Shown here one piece after another: positions 1-5,297 of a stretch of 5,734 nt of DNA. The notes beneath the pieces were generated by a model. It was not told where the DNA came from. It did not search any database and saw nothing but the letters and a program-made list of their open reading frames with translations. The DNA comes from Candidatus Roizmanbacteria bacterium CG22_combo_CG10-13_8_21_14_all_34_12 (GTDB lineage Bacteria > Patescibacteriota > Microgenomatia > UBA1406 > GWC2-37-13): assembly GCA_002786595.1 (NCBI GenBank), contig PCTC01000070.1:1400-7133 (forward strand), read 5' to 3'. Each line of letters opens with the position of its first letter. The stretch's first letter is position 1. A program made the translations under genes and the position numbers.

Positions 1-17
1 AAGAAAACAAAAGACAC

Positions 18-46
18 TTGACTATCTGATTAGCCTGTAGTAAAAT
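18..46 (+). promoter_or_regulatory. Sigma-70-type promoter of the DUF5660-like gene
   Basis: TTGACT (18-23) and TAAAAT (41-46) are separated by exactly 17 bp. Only 6 nt separate the -10 box from the ATG at 53, so transcription starting about 7 nt after the box would begin at or beside the start codon. No Shine-Dalgarno sequence is present. The expected transcript is leaderless; if the second ATG (62) is used, the leader is about 9 nt. Confidence 0.7.
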
Positions 47-52
47 ATAGGC

Positions 53-673
53 ATGGTAAAAATGCAAAATACCAAAATAAAAAGTCAAAACGATCCGGCT
101 AAAAATCCTCTCGAATCTCTTCGTGATTTGGGAAGTTCTACTGCAAAAAATACTGTTGATGCTTTTGGAAAAATAGGAGGCGGAATGCTTGATCAATTTT
201 TTGGAGGAAATGACGATCATGAAGACGATAATGTAGGGAGCGAATTTAACTTTAAAAAGGAAATTTCTAAAGTAAAGGCCGGTAAACAGGAAGTTAAAAT
301 TTTTAATTACCAAGAATATTACGAATCTACTCTAATAAAAAAGCAGATTCAAGAACTGGTTGAGGCGATTAAAAAAGAAATTGAAATGATTAAGAAAGCC
401 GACGCTTCCCTTATTAACGATGTTAAAGATGTTGAAAATTTAACAATCAATGGCCTACCAGAGAAACCGGGTATATATCATATTCGTTTCTTAGAATTAG
501 TCCTGAATATTTTGAGGACTCTACGAGCTAAAGTTGGCGAGTCTAAAACCTGGCTCAGTGCTCTGATGAATAAAAAGAAAAAAAGAGGTTCAGCCTTTGC
601 CGTCCGAAGTAAAAAATCAGGAACTCAATATTCAATGTCTCAAGAGCTTTCGAACTCCAGATCAGTACAGTAA
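53..673 (+). CDS. Coiled-coil protein of unknown function, DUF5660-like
   Basis: This 206-residue protein has no signal peptide or membrane segment and is probably cytoplasmic. The N-terminal 60 residues are low in complexity, rich in Gly, Asn and Asp, and probably disordered (GGGMLDQFFGGNDD at 42-55). Residues 88-130 are a charged Lys/Glu stretch with coiled-coil character. A more structured C-terminal part follows, with GIYHIRFLELVLNILRTLR at 140-158, a basic KKKKRG patch at 174-179 and SGTQYSMSQE at 189-198. The layout and C-terminal signature match what I recall as DUF5660, a family of unknown role from Microgenomates-type bacteria; this is recall, not a search result. The ATG at 53 fits the promoter spacing; Met4 is a possible alternative start. 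The gene ends with TAA two bases from the stop of the convergent gene. No function is proposed. Confidence 0.85.
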   Translation: MVKMQNTKIKSQNDPAKNPLESLRDLGSSTAKNTVDAFGKIGGGMLDQFFGGNDDHEDDNVGSEFNFKKEISKVKAGKQEVKIFNYQEYYESTLIKKQIQELVEAIKKEIEMIKKADASLINDVKDVENLTINGLPEKPGIYHIRFLELVLNILRTLRAKVGESKTWLSALMNKKKKRGSAFAVRSKKSGTQYSMSQELSNSRSVQ

Positions 674-680
674 ATTTACT
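669..680. repeat. 12-bp palindrome carrying both convergent stop codons
   Basis: AGTAAATTTACT is a perfect palindrome. Each strand reads AG-TAA, so the TAA of the plus-strand gene (671-673) and the TAA of the minus-strand gene (676-678) are mirror images separated by 2 bp. No strong hairpin with a T-tract lies at this junction. Converging transcripts therefore probably overlap in antisense, or end within the opposing coding regions. Confidence 0.7.
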
Positions 681-1278
681 CTAATGCTTTCATAAAAGTA
701 TTTACCCCATGTTGCCAGCTACCTTTAGAGGAAGGAGTATATTTTGCCATAATGGCCGATGCGGTCACTAGGCCCTCATCTATATAATGATCTTTGATTC
801 CTTTTCCAACTGTTTCAATCGCATCATCATAGGAATCAAATCTTGTTACCGTTGTTCCATAAATCCCCCATCCCCAACAGTTAAATGAGTTTTCCGGTAT
901 GAGATGGCAAAGGTTTGATTCCTGCATAGCAATTGCAGGAAGTAGACGGTAATCGAATCCATATTTGTCTGAAACCTCGATTATCTTATCAGTATGATTA
1001 TAAAGATCAGAGTTATATTTACGTAGAAATGCTTTCAGATTGGCGGCCCTAGCGTCTCCTGGTTTAATTTCAGCCGTATATCCATCGGATAAATCTGCTT
1101 TATATGAAGCGGTAAATTGGTAATTACTACTGTTATTTTTTCTGTCTGAAATCTCTCCTAAAACTTGGTCAAAATCCTTACGGGTATTAGAATAAGCAAA
1201 AGCTTTGTCTATCAAAAATAAATTTAGAATATTAAGAAATAAATAGACTATAAAAAAAATTGTTATCTTTCTGACCAT
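676..1278 (-). CDS. Exported lysozyme-like peptidoglycan hydrolase (glucosaminidase/transglycosylase type)
   Basis: This 200-residue protein starts with a signal peptide: a VRK basic end, a hydrophobic core at about 5-23 and a signal-peptidase-I-like AFA|Y site after residue 28. Residues 29-75 are a poorly conserved-looking linker. Residues 95-200 resemble a lysozyme-fold wall hydrolase. They include YDYRLLPAIAMQESN-type sequence (107-122) with Glu120 as the candidate catalytic acid, then NCWGWGIYG (133-141), a segment around FDSYDDAIETVGKGI (147-161) and YTPSSKGSWQHGVN near the end. Cys124 and Cys134 could form a disulfide outside the membrane. The likely role is cleaving or remodelling glycan strands at the cell surface. 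The exact bond (glucosaminidase or lytic transglycosylase) cannot be read from the sequence. The start is fixed by the signal peptide and by a promoter 6 nt upstream. The gene lies 43 bp downstream of the tRNA-Lys gene on the same strand. Confidence 0.82.
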   Translation of the reverse strand: MVRKITIFFIVYLFLNILNLFLIDKAFAYSNTRKDFDQVLGEISDRKNNSSNYQFTASYKADLSDGYTAEIKPGDARAANLKAFLRKYNSDLYNHTDKIIEVSDKYGFDYRLLPAIAMQESNLCHLIPENSFNCWGWGIYGTTVTRFDSYDDAIETVGKGIKDHYIDEGLVTASAIMAKYTPSSKGSWQHGVNTFMKALE

Positions 1279-1284
1279 AACTTC

Positions 1285-1313
1285 AATATAGAGTAAACAG
1301 AAAGGGAAATCAA
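1285..1313 (-). promoter_or_regulatory. Promoter of the exported hydrolase gene
   Basis: On the minus strand, TTGATT (1313-1308) and TATATT (1290-1285) are separated by 17 bp. The -10 box ends 6 nt before the ATG at 1278, the same spacing as for the gene at 53. No Shine-Dalgarno sequence is present, and the predicted mRNA begins at or next to its start codon. The promoter fills most of the 43-bp gap between tRNA-Lys and the gene, so expression need not depend on read-through from the tRNAs. Confidence 0.65.
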
Positions 1314-1321
1314 CAGAAATG

Positions 1322-1394
1322 TGAGTCCGCGGGGACTCGAACCCCGAACCAATGCCTTAAGAGGGCACTGCTCTACCAGTTGAGCTACGGACCC
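1322..1394 (-). tRNA. tRNA-Lys (anticodon CTT)
   Basis: A full cloverleaf of 73 nt folds on the minus strand. The 7-bp acceptor stem pairs GGGTCCG with CGGACTC, including one G-U pair. The D stem is GCTC/GAGC with an 8-nt loop. The anticodon stem is GTGCC/GGCAT around the loop CTCTTAA, giving anticodon CTT, which reads AAG. The variable loop is 5 nt and the T stem is CGGGG/CCCCG around TTCGAGT. The discriminator base is A at 1322. The next bases are CAT, so the 3' CCA is not encoded and must be added enzymatically. It lies 8 nt downstream of tRNA-Arg, probably in one precursor transcript. Confidence 0.95.
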
Positions 1395-1402
1395 AAATTG
1401 TG

Positions 1403-1474
1403 TGCTCCCAGGAGGAATCGAACCCCCATCACTGGTTCCGAAGACCAGTACTTTATCCGTTAAGCTATGGAAGC
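1403..1474 (-). tRNA. tRNA-Arg (anticodon TCG)
   Basis: A 72-nt cloverleaf folds on the minus strand. The acceptor stem pairs GCTTCCA with TGGGAGC, with one T-G wobble. The D stem is GCTT/AAGT. The anticodon stem is CTGGT/ACCAG around CTTCGGA, giving anticodon TCG, which reads CGA and probably other CGN codons. The variable loop is 4 nt and the T stem is GGGGG/CCTCC around TTCGATT. The discriminator base is A at 1403 and CCA is not encoded. It is the promoter-proximal member of the tRNA pair. Confidence 0.95.
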
Positions 1475-1488
1475 TATAGAACATTTAT

Positions 1489-1494
1489 ATTATA
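1489..1494 (-). promoter_or_regulatory. Candidate -10 box for the tRNA-Arg/tRNA-Lys pair
   Basis: A consensus TATAAT lies on the minus strand 14 nt before the 5' end of tRNA-Arg, which would give a short precursor leader. No good -35 is seen at 16-18 bp; TTGGAG (1510-1505) is too close to it. It overlaps the divergent -10-like TATACT of the methyltransferase gene, so the two directions may compete. Confidence 0.4.
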
Positions 1495-1496
1495 CT
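1491..1496 (+). promoter_or_regulatory. Candidate -10 box of the methyltransferase gene
   Basis: TATACT ends 5 nt before the ATG at 1502, so the mRNA would start at about the initiation codon. The best -35 at 17 bp is the weak TGGAAG (1468-1473), which lies inside the 5' end of tRNA-Arg. There is no Shine-Dalgarno sequence. The call rests mainly on spacing shared with the other genes in the window. Confidence 0.4.
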
Positions 1497-1501
1497 AAAA
1501 C

Positions 1502-2062
1502 ATGCTCCAACTTATTTTATATTTAATATTGGTCTTTGCTTTGTTATTTTTTTTTATTTTCATGTCTGTCTATGGGTTATCAATGATTTTTTCTTCAGCA
1601 ATGGGCGCACCATACGTGCCAACTAAAAACAAACTGGCCAACGAGATTTTAAAAGAAGTCAAGTTTAAAAAAAACGGTTTATTTGTTGAGCTTGGCAGCG
1701 GAGATGCAAGAATAGTTAGAACGGCTGTTAAAAATTTTGGTGTGCGGGGTTTGGCTGTTGATGTCAATGGATTACTTATATTATGGTCTAAAATCCTAAA
1801 GTTCCTGGATCCCCGCCTACGCGGGGATGACAAACTTGCATTTGAAACAGGAAATATACTCAAAACAGATTTGACTAAATCAGATTATATTTATCTATTT
1901 CTCTTTCCTGCATTGATTAAAAAGTTATTACCAAAATTTGATAAAGAATTAAAAAAAGGCACAATAATTATTTCTCACGGGTTCGAAATCCTAGAATATA
2001 AAAAAAAGTTAATTAAGAAAGTTCCTAGAAATACCTTCCCAACTTATTACTATAAGGTTTAA
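1502..2062 (+). CDS. Membrane-anchored class I SAM-dependent methyltransferase (FAM173/ATPSCKMT-like)
   Basis: The 186-residue protein has an N-terminal hydrophobic helix (about 2-31) followed by GAPYVPT (35-41) and a compact Rossmann-type methyltransferase domain. Motif I is FVELGSGDAR (61-70), which binds S-adenosylmethionine. Asp87 in AVDVN is the likely ribose-binding acidic residue after the second strand, and LLILWSK follows. The order of N-terminal helix, PYVPT, ELGSGDaRIV, VDVN-LLxLWSK and a short C-terminal part resembles the FAM173 lysine methyltransferases (mitochondrial ATP synthase c-subunit methyltransferase in animals). That substrate must not be assumed here. Residues 102-111 (LDPRLRGDDK) are encoded by a dispersed hairpin repeat inserted in frame in the loop after the second strand/helix, so this copy is longer than the core family fold requires. 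The catalytic core around the insert looks intact. The gene is divergent from the tRNAs and convergent with the 542-residue membrane protein. Confidence 0.85.
   Translation: MLQLILYLILVFALLFFFIFMSVYGLSMIFSSAMGAPYVPTKNKLANEILKEVKFKKNGLFVELGSGDARIVRTAVKNFGVRGLAVDVNGLLILWSKILKFLDPRLRGDDKLAFETGNILKTDLTKSDYIYLFLFPALIKKLLPKFDKELKKGTIIISHGFEILEYKKKLIKKVPRNTFPTYYYKV
1806..1835 (+). repeat. 30-bp dispersed hairpin element, copy 1, inside the methyltransferase gene
   Basis: The unit begins TGGATCCCCG and ends CGGGGATGACAAAC. Its core is an 8-bp perfect stem (1809-1816 with 1821-1828) around a CTAC loop. It matches the copy at 5298-5327 at all positions except the loop and the innermost stem pair, which is C-G here and T-A there. 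It contributes ten codons (DPRLRGDDK and a neighbour) without a stop or frameshift. It resembles the GC-rich palindromic repeats known to yield such peptides in many bacterial genomes. It stands out in base composition from the AT-rich gene around it. Confidence 0.8.
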
Positions 2063-2182
2063 TTGACCTAATTAACCTAATTGATCTAATTTCTAAAAAA
2101 TAACCAAGTCTCAATTACCAATTTGGAAATTGTGGGTTTGGAAATTATTTAGATCAATTAGAATAATTAGAAATTAGAAATT
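2061..2182. repeat. Convergent intergenic inverted repeat built from 7-9-bp tandem units
   Basis: This 120-bp gap lies between two converging genes. The left arm begins in the stop codon of the methyltransferase gene and is a tandem of AATTGACCT, AATTAACCT, AATTGATCT and AATTTCT-type units (2061-2094). The right arm carries the same kind of units in the opposite direction: AATTGATCT, AATTATTCT and two AATTTCT on the minus strand (2151-2182). It ends at the stop codon of the minus-strand gene. The two arms form an imperfect inverted repeat with the best block of 13 bp. The centre holds TTTGGAAATT twice (2122-2131 and 2137-2146) and a run of six A (2095-2100, a T-tract for minus-strand transcription). 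It may act as a weak bidirectional terminator or be a slippage-prone or mobile filler repeat. No coding region is seen. Confidence 0.6.
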
Positions 2183-3811
2183 TTAAATAATTTCTTCCTT
2201 TCTTTTTCTCACAAAACTGATCCACTCTTCAACTACCTCAAAGATCAGCTTAAATGGAGCCTCGATGATGAAGTCAAAGATAAAGATAAAAAAATTTAAT
2301 TTGGCAATTCCGGAGCTAAAAAATTTTCCTAAAGATAGCATCGGCATAAAGAAAAAGTCTCCAATTGGTGCCAAAATACTTGCTTTTTCCTCAAGCCTCA
2401 ACTCCTTGGTGACTTGACGAATCCGGTAGGAAAAGAATGAAACTACACTGACAAAAAATATAAAGATGACCTGACTGACTAAATTAAATCCTAAATTGCT
2501 TAAAAATTCATAAATAAGAGACAATGTTACTAAAAATGTTAAAGAATAAAAAACTGTAAAACCGAATATTAATAACGGTCTTTTGGGGCTAGATTTTTTT
2601 GGCATAAAAGCCACCCTGGTCTCAAATGACTTATCATCATCAATTATATCTATAATCCTTTGGTATATCTTTCTAGTATTTTCTTCACCTGGTACTTTAA
2701 AAAATCCTAAAATAGCAATCATCAATATTGGCGGAAAAACGCTGTTAATGATAATTGCGTTTCTATTAACTTCGCCGTACACATAAATTGAAATCGGCAC
2801 CTCGAGTATTATGGCAAAAATCATTTTTGTAAGTAGTATGTATATAAAACTGCGAACGGCCAGAGTTCGAACTCGCACTCCTAACTGTTGATATTTATCT
2901 CGGCATGTCTGATCAATTTCTGTCCACAGTCGCTCTCGATTGGTAAGAATAGTCTGCACCTCATCTGGTTTATTTTTGATGAGAGCAAATAAAATTAAAA
3001 ATGGCGGTAGTTGCTTGCGGGTAAATTTAGCTAAATTATCTACATATGGATTGGTTACCATATCATCTATCTTTTTAAAAATTGCCGGTAATTTTGCCCC
3101 CAAATTCTGCAGTTCTTTTTCTGAATAATCATGGAGGGTCTTATAAAATGTTGTAAACAAACGATAGCGTAAATAAGAGCGGTCACTCTTGCCAAAAACT
3201 TTTTCAATGGCAACCAGGGAATAAGCATCTTTCTGATCTTCCTTTAAGCCTTCTATTTTTATTTTTCTTCTTAATATCTGGAAAATAAAAGAAGATAAAT
3301 TAGATTGAATAGTTGCTGATTCTGGCTGCAATGTTTCCTCAACTTCACAGGTTAAAAGATCCATTAAAAACTGATCAAGAAAAATTCTAATTTCGTTATC
3401 ACGACCGACCACTAATTGACGGCGAAGAAGAACATATTTATTTATCAAATTTTGAATAACCACATTATCCTCAGCTCCTAGAACTCCATTATCAAAATAA
3501 CGAGCCCAAAGAAGTTCACGAAGTAAATTTTCCGCTTCGCTATGACCGTCGGGATTTAAAGAAAAACGACGTCTCAAAATTCGCTCAATCGCGGCTCGGA
3601 GTATCAGGTGATCTTCTCTATACTCAACAGCGTTACGAACTCGTTCGTAAACAAGAGCAAAAAACGAAACTGTTTGAGAGACTGACAATGCTGAAATATC
3701 ATCGGGGCGGACTCTTTTTTTTGCAGTTTTAAACGTGTCAAGCAAGGCCTGAGTAAATTTGGACAATACAATTATATTACTTTCGTTCTTCGTAGGCTGA
3801 TCGTCTGGCAT
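2183..3811 (-). CDS. Multi-pass membrane protein of unknown function with a large helical N-terminal domain
   Basis: I do not recognise a named family. The 542-residue protein has no signal peptide. Residues 1-310 are predicted soluble and mostly helical, with conserved-looking stretches such as VSQTVSFFALVYERVRNAVEY (44-64, quoted in part) and LILRAAIERILRRR (69-82), rich in Arg and Leu. Four clear membrane segments follow at about 321-345, 352-371, 412-435 and 444-462. A charged hairpin (about 373-410) lies between the second and third. Two further hydrophobic, possibly amphipathic or re-entrant stretches lie at about 480-499 and 505-527, and the protein ends in a basic tail (VRKRKEE). No catalytic motif, ATP-binding loop or transporter signature is visible. 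I have an impression of similar proteins in Microgenomates genomes, but no function can be assigned. It starts 23 bp after the phosphomannomutase stop and has its own strong promoter inside the end of that gene. Confidence 0.85.
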   Translation of the reverse strand: MPDDQPTKNESNIIVLSKFTQALLDTFKTAKKRVRPDDISALSVSQTVSFFALVYERVRNAVEYREDHLILRAAIERILRRRFSLNPDGHSEAENLLRELLWARYFDNGVLGAEDNVVIQNLINKYVLLRRQLVVGRDNEIRIFLDQFLMDLLTCEVEETLQPESATIQSNLSSFIFQILRRKIKIEGLKEDQKDAYSLVAIEKVFGKSDRSYLRYRLFTTFYKTLHDYSEKELQNLGAKLPAIFKKIDDMVTNPYVDNLAKFTRKQLPPFLILFALIKNKPDEVQTILTNRERLWTEIDQTCRDKYQQLGVRVRTLAVRSFIYILLTKMIFAIILEVPISIYVYGEVNRNAIIINSVFPPILMIAILGFFKVPGEENTRKIYQRIIDIIDDDKSFETRVAFMPKKSSPKRPLLIFGFTVFYSLTFLVTLSLIYEFLSNLGFNLVSQVIFIFFVSVVSFFSYRIRQVTKELRLEEKASILAPIGDFFFMPMLSLGKFFSSGIAKLNFFIFIFDFIIEAPFKLIFEVVEEWISFVRKRKEEII

Positions 3812-3822
3812 AGAATGGGTAT

Positions 3823-3851
3823 ATTATACGATTTTTAAGAAAGAGAGTCAA
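3823..3851 (-). promoter_or_regulatory. Promoter of the 542-residue membrane protein gene, embedded in the upstream gene's end
   Basis: On the minus strand, TTGACT (3851-3846) and a consensus TATAAT (3828-3823) are separated by 17 bp. This is the best-matching promoter in the window. The -35 box lies within the last codons of the phosphomannomutase gene. The -10 box ends 11 nt before the ATG, predicting a leader of about 5 nt with no Shine-Dalgarno sequence. The -35 overlaps a 12-bp palindrome. Confidence 0.7.
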
Positions 3852-5250
3852 CGTTGACGCCTGATTTAAAATCAACTTCTGAAATTGAGTGTAATATTTT
3901 TGCTACCTGAGTTTTTAATTGGTCGTATTTTTCCTGAGTTTTACCTTCAAATTTTATTGTCAAATAAGGGCCATTTTGTGAGGCTCGGACAATCATCATT
4001 TCGTCCTCCGTATCCATCCTCACTCCGTCGGACTCAACATATTTTGCTGTTGGATATAGCTTCTTTATTTCCCCACCAATCTTATCAGTGACGACAGAAA
4101 ACTTAATATTATCGGCGCAACCGACTTTGATTTCAGGGCTCGAAAAGTATTTTGGTAACTCAGAAATAACTTCCCTTAAGGACTTGTTAACTCGAGTAAG
4201 ATAAGCTAATAATCTCAGTGATGCGATCGCTCCGTCATCATGTCCGTAAAAATTATCAACGAAGAAAAAATGACCTGACAATTCTCCGCCGAAAATGGCT
4301 TTTTCTTCTCGCACCTTGGCTTTTATAAATGAATGGCCTGTTTTCCACATTATTCCAACTCCGCCATTTAATTTAATCACTTCATCGACCTGTTTAGAAC
4401 ATAAAACGTTAAAAATTACTTTTGACCCGGGAGCAAAATCTAAAACATCCTTGGAAAAAATCGAAACTAAAGTGTCATTCCAAATTAGATTTCCTTCATT
4501 GTCAACAACGCCCATGCGGTCTCCATCGGTGTCGTAAGAAAACCCGAGGTCGGCCTTTTCCTCAACAACCCTTTTTGCTAATCTTTCCTGAACTTCTCTC
4601 TCAGTTGGATCAGCAACACCAACTGGAAAGGTTGGATCTGGAGTTGTATTTTGTTCTATTACCTCACAGCCTACCGATCTAAGAATTTTTGGCAAAAACA
4701 ATCCTGTCGTGGCAGCACAAGAATCAACAACAATCTTAAATTTTTTAATCGTTCCAATTCTCCTCAACAAGTCTTTTTGATAATCCGGAAAAATATCGTA
4801 TTTAACATGTTCACCTAGTTTATCTAATTTGATGAATTGGCCGGATTTAACTAATTCTCGAAAGGCAACAATTTCCTCCGTCACCATTGTTTCGGAATAA
4901 CCTGTCCCTAACTTAAAACCGTTATATTCTTTTGGATTATGAGAGGCTGTTATCATCACCATTCCACGGGTCCTAAAAAAGTATTGGGCAAAATAGCAGA
5001 TTTGGGAAAGAGTTATTCCAATATCAAGAACCTTAATTCCTGATTCAGTCAAGCCTTTGACAAATATATCTCTAAAACGTGGAGAGGATTCCCGTGAATC
5101 AAAACCGATGACACAATCATAAATTCGTCTTTGCAGTAAGTAAGTAGCGTACCCTTTGGCAAGAATTAAAACATTTTCATCATCTAAGTCCGTACCAACT
5201 ACACCACGTAAATCGTAACCACGAAAGACATGATCAGGAACTGTTTTCAT
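3835..5250 (-). CDS. Phosphomannomutase/phosphoglucomutase (alpha-D-phosphohexomutase family)
   Basis: The 471-residue length is normal for the family, and all four functional sites are present. FRGYDLRG (9-16) is the N-terminal signature. TASHNP (101-106) carries the catalytic phosphoserine Ser103. DTDGDR (240-245) binds Mg2+. GGELSGH (321-327) recognises the sugar. RASQNGP (422-428) is the phosphate-binding loop of domain 4. The enzyme interconverts hexose 6-phosphates and 1-phosphates in the cytoplasm, through a bisphosphate intermediate. It supplies mannose-1-phosphate or glucose-1-phosphate for nucleotide sugars and surface glycans. The GELSGH motif fits dual mannose/glucose use, but specificity cannot be settled from sequence; phosphoglucosamine mutase is less likely. 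The start leaves the usual short lead before the FRGYD motif and has a promoter 6 nt upstream. The gene overlaps the downstream gene's promoter at its 3' end. Confidence 0.95.
   Translation of the reverse strand: MKTVPDHVFRGYDLRGVVGTDLDDENVLILAKGYATYLLQRRIYDCVIGFDSRESSPRFRDIFVKGLTESGIKVLDIGITLSQICYFAQYFFRTRGMVMITASHNPKEYNGFKLGTGYSETMVTEEIVAFRELVKSGQFIKLDKLGEHVKYDIFPDYQKDLLRRIGTIKKFKIVVDSCAATTGLFLPKILRSVGCEVIEQNTTPDPTFPVGVADPTEREVQERLAKRVVEEKADLGFSYDTDGDRMGVVDNEGNLIWNDTLVSIFSKDVLDFAPGSKVIFNVLCSKQVDEVIKLNGGVGIMWKTGHSFIKAKVREEKAIFGGELSGHFFFVDNFYGHDDGAIASLRLLAYLTRVNKSLREVISELPKYFSSPEIKVGCADNIKFSVVTDKIGGEIKKLYPTAKYVESDGVRMDTEDEMMIVRASQNGPYLTIKFEGKTQEKYDQLKTQVAKILHSISEVDFKSGVNVDSLS
3847..3858. promoter_or_regulatory. 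12-bp palindrome overlapping the -35 box (possible operator)
   Basis: GTCAACGTTGAC is a perfect palindrome inside the last codons of the phosphomannomutase gene (Val-Asn-Val-Asp). One half supplies the first five bases of the TTGACT -35 hexamer of the downstream gene. The position suits a regulator-binding site. Chance is possible, since the bases are also under coding constraint. Confidence 0.3.
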
Positions 5251-5256
5251 AATTCA

Positions 5257-5284
5257 ATTATATAAATTAAATATTAAATATCAA
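5257..5284 (-). promoter_or_regulatory. Promoter of the phosphomannomutase/phosphoglucomutase gene
   Basis: On the minus strand, TTGATA (5284-5279) and a consensus TATAAT (5262-5257) are separated by 16 bp. The -10 box ends exactly 6 nt before the ATG at 5250. There is no Shine-Dalgarno sequence, so a leaderless transcript is predicted. The whole site lies in a very AT-rich stretch with repeated TTAAATAT-like words. Confidence 0.65.
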
Positions 5285-5297
5285 AATGCAAAAATCA

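Noticed and set aside
683..702. Hairpin AATGCTTT-CATA-AAAGTATT as a terminator for the plus-strand gene
   Set aside because: The stem is AT-rich with a G-U pair and is not followed by a clear T-tract. It lies within coding sequence of the hydrolase gene.
1263..1484. Minus-strand open frame of 73 codons
   Set aside because: It runs through both tRNA genes and overlaps the start of the hydrolase gene. Its VAQLVEQ and RGSSPRG peptides are the usual artefact of translating tRNA sequence.
1570..1863. Minus-strand open frame of 97 codons opposite the methyltransferase gene
   Set aside because: The plus-strand frame has clear methyltransferase motifs. The SSPRRRGSR peptide of this frame is the reverse reading of the hairpin repeat.
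2583..3128. Two short plus-strand open frames (2583-2786 and 2940-3128)
   Set aside because: Both lie opposite the 542-residue membrane protein gene, without recognisable domains or promoters. Hydrophobic stretches simply mirror the membrane segments.
3885..4682. Three plus-strand open frames opposite the phosphomannomutase gene
   Set aside because: The minus strand carries every motif of the enzyme. These frames overlap each other and have no family features.
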